A stretch of 64,000 nt of DNA from Pseudomonas sp. UMAB-08 (GTDB taxonomy: Bacteria > Pseudomonadota > Gammaproteobacteria > Pseudomonadales > Pseudomonadaceae), in NCBI RefSeq assembly GCF_900095225.1, contig NZ_LT607425.1:76098-140097 (forward strand), written 5' to 3'. Below are positions 44,076 through 52,600 of this stretch, one piece after another; the stretch's first letter is position 1, and each line of letters starts with the position of its first letter. The notes below the pieces were generated by a model. The model had not been told where the DNA came from, made no database searches, and saw only the letters and a program-made list of their open reading frames with translations. Both the position numbers and the translations under genes were made by a program.

Positions 44076-44103
44076 AAACGCCCCGACTGTTCGGGGCGTT
44101 TTC
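44076..44103 (+). terminator. Intrinsic terminator after DUF1329
   Basis: AACGCCCCGA-CTGT-TCGGGGCGTT perfect 10-base stem followed by TTTC. Confidence 0.9.
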
Positions 44104-44250
44104 TATTGAGAACCCCTTGTTCACGGGGAGCGATGCATATTGTTTTAATCTTTTTCTAAAAAAGCGCCAAATTCCTTCAAAAGGGCCGACTTACCCGCTA
44201 GTCTGCGGACATCTGCAATGCCGATAACAGCACTTTAATAAGAGCCGGCT

Positions 44251-46992
44251 ATGACTGATTTGTCCCGTCTACAAGGGTTTGACAGCCACGCGGTTACCGC
44301 GCTGGAAGGCCGTTTTTTTCGACCACCGTTGCCCGAAGGTTATGTACTGCGTCCACGTTTGTGTGAGCGCTTGAGTGCAGGCCTGGCGGGGCGGCTGCTG
44401 CTGGTCTGCGCCCCGGCAGGTTTTGGCAAGAGTTCGCTGGCGGTAGAGTTTTGCCAGAGCCTGCCGGCCCAGTGGCAAAGTCTGTGGTTGGGGCTGAGTC
44501 ATCGCGACAATGATCCGGGGCGGTTTCTCGAGCGTTTGCTTGCCGGTCTGCAACAATTCTTCCCGCAACTGGGTACCCAGGCGCTGGGTTTGTTGAAGAT
44601 GCGCCAGCGGCATCAACCTTTTGCATTCGAAGAGTGGCTTGATGGTCTGCTTGATGAGCTGACCACGCACCTGATGCTGAGTAAGCCACTGCTGCTGGTG
44701 CTGGACGATTACCATCTCGCTCAAGGGCCGGTGCTCGACCGCTGTCTGCAGTTTTTCCTCAATCACTTACCCGCCGGGCTGATCGTGATGGTCACTAGCC
44801 GTCAGCGTCCGAACTGGCACTTGGCGCGGCTGCGACTGTCGCGCCAATTGCTTGAGCTCAATGAGCAGGATTTGCGCCTGACCAACGCCGAGTCGGTGGC
44901 GGTGCTCGATCAGCACTCTAATTCGCTGGACAGCGAGGCGCTGCAAAGCCTGATTCAGCGCAGCGAGGGTTGGGTGGCCGGGTTGCGCTTCTGGCTGTTG
45001 GCCGCGTCTGAAGCAGGCAGTGACAACGCGTTGCCGCAAGCGCTGCATGGCGGGGAAGGGCTGATTCGCGATTACCTGCTCGAAGAGGTGATCGACTTTC
45101 TACCGAGCGATGTCCAGGCATTTTTGTACGATACCGCCTGCCTGGAGCGTTTTTGCAGCGAGCTGTGCGACGCCGCTCGCGAAACGTATGACAGCGCCGA
45201 AATGCTGCGTTATCTGCAAGCGCATCAGGTGTTCCTGGTGCCGCTGGATGAGCATGGCCGCTGGTTTCGTTATCACCATTTGTTTTCCGACCTGCTGCGC
45301 ACCCGGCCCGGCGCCGAGACCGGTCCGCAGCAAACTCGTCTGCACCTGAATGCCTGTCGATGGTTCAGCGACCAGGGCCTGCTTGATGAGGCCGTCGAAC
45401 AAGCCTTGCGTGCGGGGCATCTGGATGTCGCCGCCAATCTGGTACAGAACCTGTCCGAAGAGCAGCTGCTGGCGGAGCAGAACGTCGGCATGCTGCTGCG
45501 TTGGAAAATGGACTTGCCTGACAGTCTGCTGATCAGCACGCCACGCTTGATCGTGCTCTATAGCTGGGCGCTGGGCCTGGCGTGCCAGCTGGATGCCGCT
45601 GAAGAGCTGGCCAGCCACTTGAGTCGCTTTCTGCCCGCCCCCTCGGCGACAGCGCAGAAATCCATGCTCGCCCAGTGGCTGGCGCTCAGCGGGATTATTG
45701 CCCGAGGGCGTGGCGACAGCGCCAAGGCCCATCTCTATTGCAACGAAGCGCTGCGCAGCCTGCCGCATAAACGGTACGGTCAACGGCTGACGTGCCTGTC
45801 GACGCTGGCTAATCTGGCCATTGCCGAGAGCGACCCCCTGCGCGCCCGGGTACTCAATCGCGAGGCGCTTGAGTTGGCGCAGCGGGTCGCCAATCCGCTA
45901 TTTGAAGCCCTTGCCCATTATGATCGGGCGCGGGTGTTGCAGGCGCGTGGCGAGGTATTGCGTGCGCTGGACGAAGTCCATCAGGGCCAGGAGCGACTCA
46001 AGGGTTTGCCGGCCCAACGGCTCTATGCTGTTCGTGCGCGACTGACACTGTATGAAGGCTATCTGCTGACGATGCGCATGCAGCCTGAAGCGGGGCGTGC
46101 GCGGCTGTTGGCCGGGTTGACTGAAGCACGAGCCTGTCGTGATATCAGCGTATTGATCGGCCATTGTGTGATCGCCGGGCTTGACGGGCGCGACGGCCGT
46201 TTTGCCGAGGCCTTTGCCGAGCTGGGCGAGGCCGAGCGCTTGATGCACATCTGGGACGTGCCGCCGATCTACTACCTGGCCATGATCACGCTGGTCAAAT
46301 GTGAGCTGTGGTTGTTGCAAGGCCGCATCGACCTCGCCGAAGCCTGGTTGGTGCGGTTGGCGCAAACCTATGGCGGTGATCAGGCCGCTGCCGCACCGGA
46401 GTGTCATCCGCAACTGCCGCAGCACATCGAATTACAGCGCGCAGTGCTCGAACGCATTCAAGGGCTGCTGCCCGAATCCGAGCAACGGCTGCTCGCCCTT
46501 GAACAGCAGGCACAAAATACCGGTGCCCACTCTATTTATGTCGCCGCGCTGACCCAGCAAATCCTGCCGCTGTTGGGCACCGCGCGCGAGGCACAGGCAC
46601 GGACACTGCTCACCCGTAGCCTGCAAGCAGCCACCGGGGGCGCACTTCTGCCGTTCTACTGGCTGGTGAGCGGGCACCCCGATTGGTTGCGAGAACAACT
46701 GCTGCAAAGCGCACCGGGCGTTGTTCGCGATTCGTTACTGGAACTGTTACCGCCTGCGGTCGCCTTGCGCGAACCCAGCGAGCCTCTGCACTGCGCAGAA
46801 CAACTCAGCGCCCGCGAACTCGCCGTGCTCCAACTCATCGCTCAGGGCTGCTCCAATCAGCAAATCAGCGAACAGCTGTTCATCTCCCTGCACACCGTAA
46901 AAACCCACGCCAGCCACATCAACAGCAAATTAGGGGTCGAACGGCGAACGCAGGCGGTGGCGCGGGCGCAGGAGATGGGGCTGTTGGGGTGA
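44251..46992 (+). CDS. MalT-like LuxR-family transcriptional regulator
   Basis: 913 residues, the large ATP-dependent LuxR (MalT/AlkS) type. An N-terminal STAND ATPase has Walker A APAGFGKSS near residue 54 and Walker B LLLVLDDYH near 150. A long helical-repeat middle region (about 350-830) probably binds the inducer. The C-terminal LuxR helix-turn-helix (LSARELAVLQLIAQGCSNQQ, then HTVKTHASHINSKLGV) occupies residues 848-905. It is placed right after the DUF1302/1329 genes and probably activates them and the acyl-CoA synthetase in response to an acyl compound. Confidence 0.92.
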   Translation: MTDLSRLQGFDSHAVTALEGRFFRPPLPEGYVLRPRLCERLSAGLAGRLLLVCAPAGFGKSSLAVEFCQSLPAQWQSLWLGLSHRDNDPGRFLERLLAGLQQFFPQLGTQALGLLKMRQRHQPFAFEEWLDGLLDELTTHLMLSKPLLLVLDDYHLAQGPVLDRCLQFFLNHLPAGLIVMVTSRQRPNWHLARLRLSRQLLELNEQDLRLTNAESVAVLDQHSNSLDSEALQSLIQRSEGWVAGLRFWLLAASEAGSDNALPQALHGGEGLIRDYLLEEVIDFLPSDVQAFLYDTACLERFCSELCDAARETYDSAEMLRYLQAHQVFLVPLDEHGRWFRYHHLFSDLLRTRPGAETGPQQTRLHLNACRWFSDQGLLDEAVEQALRAGHLDVAANLVQNLSEEQLLAEQNVGMLLRWKMDLPDSLLISTPRLIVLYSWALGLACQLDAAEELASHLSRFLPAPSATAQKSMLAQWLALSGIIARGRGDSAKAHLYCNEALRSLPHKRYGQRLTCLSTLANLAIAESDPLRARVLNREALELAQRVANPLFEALAHYDRARVLQARGEVLRALDEVHQGQERLKGLPAQRLYAVRARLTLYEGYLLTMRMQPEAGRARLLAGLTEARACRDISVLIGHCVIAGLDGRDGRFAEAFAELGEAERLMHIWDVPPIYYLAMITLVKCELWLLQGRIDLAEAWLVRLAQTYGGDQAAAAPECHPQLPQHIELQRAVLERIQGLLPESEQRLLALEQQAQNTGAHSIYVAALTQQILPLLGTAREAQARTLLTRSLQAATGGALLPFYWLVSGHPDWLREQLLQSAPGVVRDSLLELLPPAVALREPSEPLHCAEQLSARELAVLQLIAQGCSNQQISEQLFISLHTVKTHASHINSKLGVERRTQAVARAQEMGLLG

Positions 46993-47079
46993 GGGCAATC
47001 CGGCGGTGCAAGCAGTTAAGGGTGGAGTGCGCGATGGAATCGTGGCATTGCGCAGGCGTTAATTAACCCGTTGAAGAAT

Positions 47080-48309
47080 ATGCTTCGAGCCCTACCCCGA
47101 GTCGTGCAACTCCAACTTTTGGCGACCCTGTGCAATAGCGCAGGCGGTATCGTCAAGCTCTTCATGCCTTTGTTTTTTTACGAGGCTTATGGGTTTGACT
47201 TCACTGTGATTGCTTTGCTCATGGCGGCCTATGGCGCTGGGTGCATCGTCGGTGCTTACTCAGGCGGGGTTTTATCTGAATACGTTGATTGCCAGTGGGT
47301 GGCGGGTTTTTCGTTGCTGTTCAGCGGCCTGTTTGCCGCTGCGCTTGCCCTGCATTTGCCTTTGGCCTTGCTGTTTTTGGTAGTGCCCTTGGTGGGGCTT
47401 TTCGATGGCGCGTTCCGCCCTGCCAATTTACGGTTGGTCATGGACGCCAGCCCGAAGCAGTTGCAGATTCGTGTGCAGGGTTTACATCGGGTTGTGTTCA
47501 ATCTGGGTGTTGCCCTGGCGGGCGTCATGGCAGGTGCACTGGTCAGTCTAGGGTATGGCTACGTATTTCTTTTCCAGGGTGCGGTGAATGTGCTCGGCAG
47601 CGTGTGTCTGGTGGGCTACGCCTTGAAACATGCAGGCCGAGTTCGATTGCATGTCGAGGTGGCGACCAGCGACCTTCAGCGGGAGGTCTTGGCATTAAAA
47701 GGCTCGCCCTGGAAAGATCGACTATTTCTGGTGTTCATCGTGGGGCAACTGTTAGCGCTGGGTGTGTTCGATCAAATGTACGGCACGTTTGGACTTTTTT
47801 TACGCGAGCACGCTGCCGCTGGCCCAGAATGGATTGCTTATCTTTTTTCCATGAATGCGTTGCTGGTGGTCTTGCTGCAGATGCCGGTAACGCGGTGGAT
47901 TGAGCGTCACGGGGTGGTCATCGCTTCGCGGCTTGGCGCTTGTCTGCTCAGTTGTGCTTTTTTGTTTCTTAATGCGGGCAGTCATATCGGCTGGGCCATC
48001 GTGACGATGCTGACAATCACGGCGGCAGAACTGCTTTTGACCCCCGCGTGGACGTTGGCGGTGCTAGAACGCTCTCAGCATCGTCAACGAGGTAAGTACC
48101 TGGGGATATTCAGTGCCGGCTGGCTGGGGCACTCGCTTTATGGTCCCAGCGTCGGTGCCTGGTTATACGGAGCCTATGGTGGACCGACACTGTGGTGGAT
48201 CTGCGCGTTGGTGGGCGGGACGGTGTTCTTGCTTCACTATTCGACAATCGCGCGTCTGAACGCCCCTCCAAATGCCGTGATCCTGCCGGAACGCATCGGA
48301 GTTCCTTAG
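47080..48309 (+). CDS. MFS transporter
   Basis: 409 residues with 12 membrane segments (for example FSLLFSGLFAAALALHLPLA; MLTITAAELLLTPAW). No substrate-specific motif recognised. The start may be the ATG at 47080 or a TTG at 47071; GAAGA lies just before the ATG. GC and codon use appear a little lower than in neighbours (many TTT/TTG codons), and I do not recall it in the P. putida order, so it may be accessory. Convergent with the HD-GYP gene. Confidence 0.85.
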   Translation: MLRALPRVVQLQLLATLCNSAGGIVKLFMPLFFYEAYGFDFTVIALLMAAYGAGCIVGAYSGGVLSEYVDCQWVAGFSLLFSGLFAAALALHLPLALLFLVVPLVGLFDGAFRPANLRLVMDASPKQLQIRVQGLHRVVFNLGVALAGVMAGALVSLGYGYVFLFQGAVNVLGSVCLVGYALKHAGRVRLHVEVATSDLQREVLALKGSPWKDRLFLVFIVGQLLALGVFDQMYGTFGLFLREHAAAGPEWIAYLFSMNALLVVLLQMPVTRWIERHGVVIASRLGACLLSCAFLFLNAGSHIGWAIVTMLTITAAELLLTPAWTLAVLERSQHRQRGKYLGIFSAGWLGHSLYGPSVGAWLYGAYGGPTLWWICALVGGTVFLLHYSTIARLNAPPNAVILPERIGVP

Positions 48310-48320
48310 CGTTCAGGACG

Positions 48321-49565
48321 TCAACCGAACAGGTTGCCTTCGGCTAATGAGAGGCCAGACCAAAGTTCTTCAGCGTTGGTGATGCCCCAGTCCTCAGCCA
48401 GCTCGATTTGCACAATTTTGTCTGGTTCCTCGAGGCAGGCAAGGTCAATGACCTTGTGTGGAATCGCCATTTTGCTTTGCGTCGACAGGAATACTTTAAC
48501 TTTGGGTGTCAGAAGGGACTGTTCATTCTGCTCAATGACTACGCCCATGCGACCGCTTTGCAGGCTGACTAAAGCGCCGATGGGGTAGATGCCGATGGTT
48601 TTAACAAAGTTCTGGAAAACTATTTCATCGAAATGCCCTTTCCAGGAGGCCATTTCGCGAATGGAGTGTGCAGGACCCCAGCCCTTTTTATACGAGCGCT
48701 CGGACGTCACCGCGTCATACACGTCGCACACCGCGCCCATCCTGGCAAACAGACTGATCTGGTCCCCAGCCAGGCCATGCGGGTAACCCAAACCGTTAAT
48801 TTTTTCGTGGTGATGCAGGCATACGTCAAGCACGTGAGCACTGGCGTCCTCGCTCCTCTCCAGAATTTTCAGCCCCTCTTCAGGGTGGCTCTGGACGAGT
48901 TTGAACTCCTCGGGTGTCAGCTTTCCGGCCTTATCGAGGATGGCGCTTGAGATCATCATCTTGCCGACATCGTGCATGAGGCCGGCCATCCCTGCTTCAC
49001 GGACTTGCTCCTCGCTCATCTGCAGTTGTCGAGCCAGGGCAATCATCAATATACACACGGCTACGGAGTGCATGTAGGTGTAGTCGTCAGACGTTTTCAA
49101 GCGCGCCAGACTGATAAGCGCATGGGGATGGCGAAGTATGGAGTTGGTTATTTCATCCACTAAAAAAGCGCCATCCTCCACTTTTATAGCTTGGCCCAGT
49201 CTTGCGTCACTGAACATGGTGACGACGGCTTCTTTGGCTCGCACACAAATTTTTAAGGCCTGGGACAGCTCCTCATCCAGACTGACCCTGGAGGGGATGG
49301 TCGTGGGCTCTACGACGGGAATGGGTGGAGAAAGCGGAAGGACAGGTGCCTCGAGGTGTTGAGAGGTATCGTCAGTTACAGGAGGATGACCTTTGCTGGT
49401 GTCCACCCACACGTCTGTAATGGTCGACTGTTGGATCCGTACAATATCCAGAGCATCTTTGAGTTCAAAGCTGCCTTTCCAAAAGGGATGCGCAACCCAC
49501 GGACCACAAAATTTATGGATGTACATGCCAAGGGCAAGTTCAGAGGTAGGGATTTTCTTCAGCAT
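48321..49565 (-). CDS. HD-GYP-domain cyclic-di-GMP phosphodiesterase
   Basis: 414 residues. An N-terminal DUF3391 domain (MLKKIPTSELALGMYIHKFC) is followed by the HD-GYP domain at about 150-330. The metal and catalytic motifs MHDVGKM, CLHHHEKINGLGYP and FARMGAVCDVYDAVTSERSYKKG are all intact, so it should degrade c-di-GMP. No signal peptide or membrane segment: cytoplasmic. A proline-rich linker (PVLPLSPPIPVVEPTT) joins the domains. Start at 49565. Confidence 0.92.
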   Translation of the reverse strand: MLKKIPTSELALGMYIHKFCGPWVAHPFWKGSFELKDALDIVRIQQSTITDVWVDTSKGHPPVTDDTSQHLEAPVLPLSPPIPVVEPTTIPSRVSLDEELSQALKICVRAKEAVVTMFSDARLGQAIKVEDGAFLVDEITNSILRHPHALISLARLKTSDDYTYMHSVAVCILMIALARQLQMSEEQVREAGMAGLMHDVGKMMISSAILDKAGKLTPEEFKLVQSHPEEGLKILERSEDASAHVLDVCLHHHEKINGLGYPHGLAGDQISLFARMGAVCDVYDAVTSERSYKKGWGPAHSIREMASWKGHFDEIVFQNFVKTIGIYPIGALVSLQSGRMGVVIEQNEQSLLTPKVKVFLSTQSKMAIPHKVIDLACLEEPDKIVQIELAEDWGITNAEELWSGLSLAEGNLFG

Positions 49566-50071
49566 CGCCAGTTTCTCAGTACCGCCAAGCCTTCCTGCAA
49601 GTAGGCCGGCCCTATTCTTGTGACCACGAAAACAAAACCCGTCACGACGCCTGATATTTTAGGTGAGCAGTCGACATTGCTTCACCCTGTAGAGCGTGCT
49701 TAATGGCGTGATCGGCTCGCGATGATTGCATAGTGCCATTATAGCCTGCCCCTTCCCGAAAAAGCGTGCAAAGCGAAACGGTGGTCATATTTTATTTCTT
49801 TAAAATTTATACGATATAAATCAATTAGTTGCCGTGATTGCTCTTGAATTTTCAATTGTAACCACTGCGCGTGTCGGGTGTTTCGTGGAAAAACATCAGT
49901 AAGTTTTCTGATGTTTTTCCTAGGCCCCGCCCATGCTGGCGGCCTCGGGCAATCGGATGCAAACCTCGGGTCTGTAGGCGAGGTACTCAGTGTGAATAGG
50001 GTGAAAGCCGACGCTCGACGGCATGGCCTCTACAATTCAAACTCACGTCTATCCATCTCCCGGGAGGCCCC
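49566..50071. other. 506-base intergenic region with AT-rich block and strong hairpin
   Basis: No protein gene seen. 49785-49860 is markedly AT-rich (TATTTTATTTCTTTAAAATT, then TATACGATATAAAT), unlike its surroundings. At 49886-49919 a 13-base perfect stem follows (GGAAAAACATCAG / CTGATGTTTTTCC). This layout of promoter-like AT block followed by a terminator-like hairpin could hold a small RNA on the plus strand. Confidence 0.45.
49886..49919 (+). terminator. Strong hairpin, possible terminator of an unannotated small RNA
   Basis: GGAAAAACATCAG-TAAGTTTT-CTGATGTTTTTCC: 13-base stem, 8-base loop, with five T inside the 3' arm. No gene ends here on the plus strand. Confidence 0.6.
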
Positions 50072-50716
50072 ATGCAAGTCGTCAAACCGTCACTCATCCG
50101 CGAAACCTTCCCCGTCGGCCCGTTGCAGTGCAACTGCACGATCATCGGCGATCCCGTCACCAAGCAAGCGATCGTGGTCGATCCGGGTGGCGATCATGAG
50201 TTGATTCTGGCTCGGCTGGACGCATTGGGGCTGCGGGTGGTCAGTATTATTCATACCCATGCGCACCTGGATCATTTTCTGGCGTCCGGGTTGATGAAGG
50301 AGAAGACCGGGGCGACGTTGCATTTGCATCGGGAGGACAAGTTCCTCTGGGACAACCTGGAAATGCAGTGCCAGATGTTCGGTGTGCCTTATACGCCGGT
50401 ACCGCCACCGGATTGTTGGTTGGCCGATGATGAGGCGTTGCCCTGTGGCTGCGGCGTGGCGTTGCACACCCCTGGGCATACACCCGGTTCGATGAGCTTC
50501 TGGTTTGCCGACGACAAGCTGTTGATTGCTGGCGACACGTTGTTCAAGCGTGGGATTGGGCGCACGGATTTGTGGGGTGGCGATCAGGCGACTATCGTTC
50601 GTTCGATCAAGCAGCGCTTGTACTGCCTGGACGAAGAGGCGACGGTGATCACCGGTCATGGCCCAGAGACACGCTTGGGCGACGAGATGCGCCAGAACCC
50701 TTACGTTCGGGCGTGA
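50072..50716 (+). CDS. MBL-fold metallo-hydrolase (glyoxalase II-like, YcbL type)
   Basis: 214 residues. The metal motif THAHLDH lies near residue 63, with later ligands in HTPGHTPGSMSFW, AGDTLFKRGIGRTD and the final GHGPETRLGDE. Such single-domain proteins hydrolyse thioesters such as S-lactoylglutathione or remain uncharacterised. CGGGAGG 6 bases upstream supports the start. Monocistronic. Confidence 0.9.
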   Translation: MQVVKPSLIRETFPVGPLQCNCTIIGDPVTKQAIVVDPGGDHELILARLDALGLRVVSIIHTHAHLDHFLASGLMKEKTGATLHLHREDKFLWDNLEMQCQMFGVPYTPVPPPDCWLADDEALPCGCGVALHTPGHTPGSMSFWFADDKLLIAGDTLFKRGIGRTDLWGGDQATIVRSIKQRLYCLDEEATVITGHGPETRLGDEMRQNPYVRA

Positions 50717-50852
50717 AACTTGTTACATCGGAATTATGGAATTTTTTCCTTAAGTGAGGCTCTAATCGCCGCACGGTCTGCATCTGACGTTCGTTGCGTT
50801 ATCGAAAGCAGCCATAAAAAGTAGCCCTAGGAAGTTAAACAGGAGTTCCTCA

Positions 50853-51563
50853 ATGTTCACCTCGCGTCGTTTGATTCTTGTCGCTACTGCTGTTGCCTTG
50901 TTGTCCGGGTGCGCGTCACCTAATCCTTATGACAACCAAGGACAGGCTGATAATTCGGGTGGTGTCAGCAAGACCGCCAAATACGGGGGGCTGGGTGCGC
51001 TGGCAGGGGCCTTGGCCGGTGCTGCGATTAGTCACGATAACCGTGGCAAGGGCGCGCTGATTGGCGCAGCGGTTGTCGGTGCCAGTGCTGCCGGTTACGG
51101 TTATTACGCTGACAAGCAAGAAGCCGAGTTGCGCAAAAGCATGGCCAATACCGGGGTCGAGGTGCAGCGTCAGGGGGATCAGATCAAGCTGATCATGCCG
51201 GGCAACATCACCTTCGCTACGGACTCTTCAGCCATTGCCAGCAGCTTCTATTCGCCGCTGAACAATCTGGCCGGCTCTTTGAAGCAGTTCAACCAGAACA
51301 TGATTGAAATTGTGGGCTACACCGACAGCACCGGTAGCCGTCAGCACAACATGGACCTGTCCCAGCAGCGTGCGCAGAGCGTAAGTACTTACCTGACTTC
51401 GCAAGGCGTCGACCCTTCCCACCTGTCCGTGCGTGGTGCAGGTCCGGATCAGCCGATTGCGAGCAACGCCGACGTGAATGGCCGGGCGCAGAACCGTCGG
51501 GTTGAAGTCAACCTGAAGCCTATTCCAGGTCAGCAATACCAGCAGCAGCAGCCGCAGCAGTAA
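50853..51563 (+). CDS. OmpA-family lipoprotein with glycine-zipper segment (YiaD-like)
   Basis: 236 residues. Lipobox LLSGCAS (Cys near 20); a glycine-zipper membrane segment (GGLGALAGALAGAAISHDN, then ALIGAAVVGASAAGYGYY) at about 44-90. The C-terminal OmpA domain (residues 105-225) includes the peptidoglycan-binding signature VGYTDSTGS and SVRGAGPDQPIASN..RRVEV. It ties the outer membrane to the wall. The tail is Gln-rich (YQQQQPQQ). AGGAG precedes the start. Confidence 0.92.
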   Translation: MFTSRRLILVATAVALLSGCASPNPYDNQGQADNSGGVSKTAKYGGLGALAGALAGAAISHDNRGKGALIGAAVVGASAAGYGYYADKQEAELRKSMANTGVEVQRQGDQIKLIMPGNITFATDSSAIASSFYSPLNNLAGSLKQFNQNMIEIVGYTDSTGSRQHNMDLSQQRAQSVSTYLTSQGVDPSHLSVRGAGPDQPIASNADVNGRAQNRRVEVNLKPIPGQQYQQQQPQQ

Positions 51564-51592
51564 GTCAGTATTTTCAGATCTGCCGCTAACCT

Positions 51593-51620
51593 GGCAGGAG
51601 CGAATGAATTCGCTCCTGCC
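51593..51620. terminator. Perfect hairpin between convergent OmpA-lipoprotein and acyltransferase genes (REP-like)
   Basis: GGCAGGAGCGAAT-GA-ATTCGCTCCTGCC, 13-base palindrome. The sequence GCAGGAGCGAAT resembles pseudomonad REP elements; in its convergent position it may also terminate transcription. Confidence 0.6.
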
Positions 51621-51632
51621 GTCAGGTTGCGA

Positions 51633-52538
51633 TCAACGCTTTTGTGGATACTCCTGATGCAGGCGATCCAGCAATAAATCCTTGTCTTCCCACAGTCGGT
51701 TGATCCACTGCTGGAATTCCAGGCGGTATTCACCGTCCTGGTCATAATTGCTGCCGATGAACTGTGCCGGGATTTTGATTTCTTCGAAATGCGCGACCAC
51801 TTCCCTGACGTTACCGCACAGCAGATCCCAGTAACCTGGGCGCCCGCCAGGGTAGTGGATGGTCACGTTGACGATGGCCTCCAACTGATCGCCCATGGCG
51901 TCGAGCACAAACGCGATGCCGCCCGCTTTGGGTTTGAGCAGGTGGCGAAAGGGCGAATTTTGCTCGGCGTGTTTGCTCTCGGTGAACCGCGTGCCTTCCA
52001 CGAAGTTAAAGATGCCCACCGGGTTATTGCGGAACTTGTCGCAAGTACGCTGCGTGGTTTCCAGGTCTTTGCCCTTCTTCTCCGGGTGTTTGGCCAGGTA
52101 CGCCTTGGAGTAACGCTTCATGAACGGGAAACCCAGCGCCCACCAGGCCAGGCCAATAACCGGTACCCAGATCAATTCCTGCTTGAGAAAGAACTTCAGC
52201 GGACGGATGCGCCGATTGAGCACGTATTGCAGGACCATGATGTCGACCCAGCTTTGATGGTTGCTGGTAATCAGGTACGAGTGTTGATAGTCCAGGCCTT
52301 CGAGCCCGCTCAGGTGCCAGCGGGTGTTGCGCACCAGCTTCATCCAGGTTCTGTTGTTGCTGATCCAGGCTTCGTGGATGTGGCTCATCAGCCAGTCGGT
52401 CAAGCGTTGGGCGGCAGGGAAGGGCAGGCACAGCTTGAAGATGGCGACCACGAACAAAGGTGTGCAGCAAACGATTGTATTAAGCGCCAATAGCAGCGAG
52501 GCAATCACGCCTCGCAATGGGGCAGGTAAAAAGTCCAT
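51633..52538 (-). CDS. PlsC-type acyltransferase (YihG-like)
   Basis: 301 residues. Block I NHQSWVD (HX4D) near residue 93, block III FNFVEGTRFT near 185; an N-terminal membrane segment (VIASLLLALNTIVCCTPLFVV). It transfers acyl chains to lysophosphatidate or a related lipid at the inner membrane; the YihG subgroup is not the main PlsC. The ATG at 52538 is preceded by GGAG at a long 11-base spacing. Confidence 0.9.
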   Translation of the reverse strand: MDFLPAPLRGVIASLLLALNTIVCCTPLFVVAIFKLCLPFPAAQRLTDWLMSHIHEAWISNNRTWMKLVRNTRWHLSGLEGLDYQHSYLITSNHQSWVDIMVLQYVLNRRIRPLKFFLKQELIWVPVIGLAWWALGFPFMKRYSKAYLAKHPEKKGKDLETTQRTCDKFRNNPVGIFNFVEGTRFTESKHAEQNSPFRHLLKPKAGGIAFVLDAMGDQLEAIVNVTIHYPGGRPGYWDLLCGNVREVVAHFEEIKIPAQFIGSNYDQDGEYRLEFQQWINRLWEDKDLLLDRLHQEYPQKR

Positions 52539-52600
52539 GCGGGGCAGGGCTCCAAAAATAGTTCAAGTTCCGCCGGACTTCCCGGCGGCTGTTATTGGGG

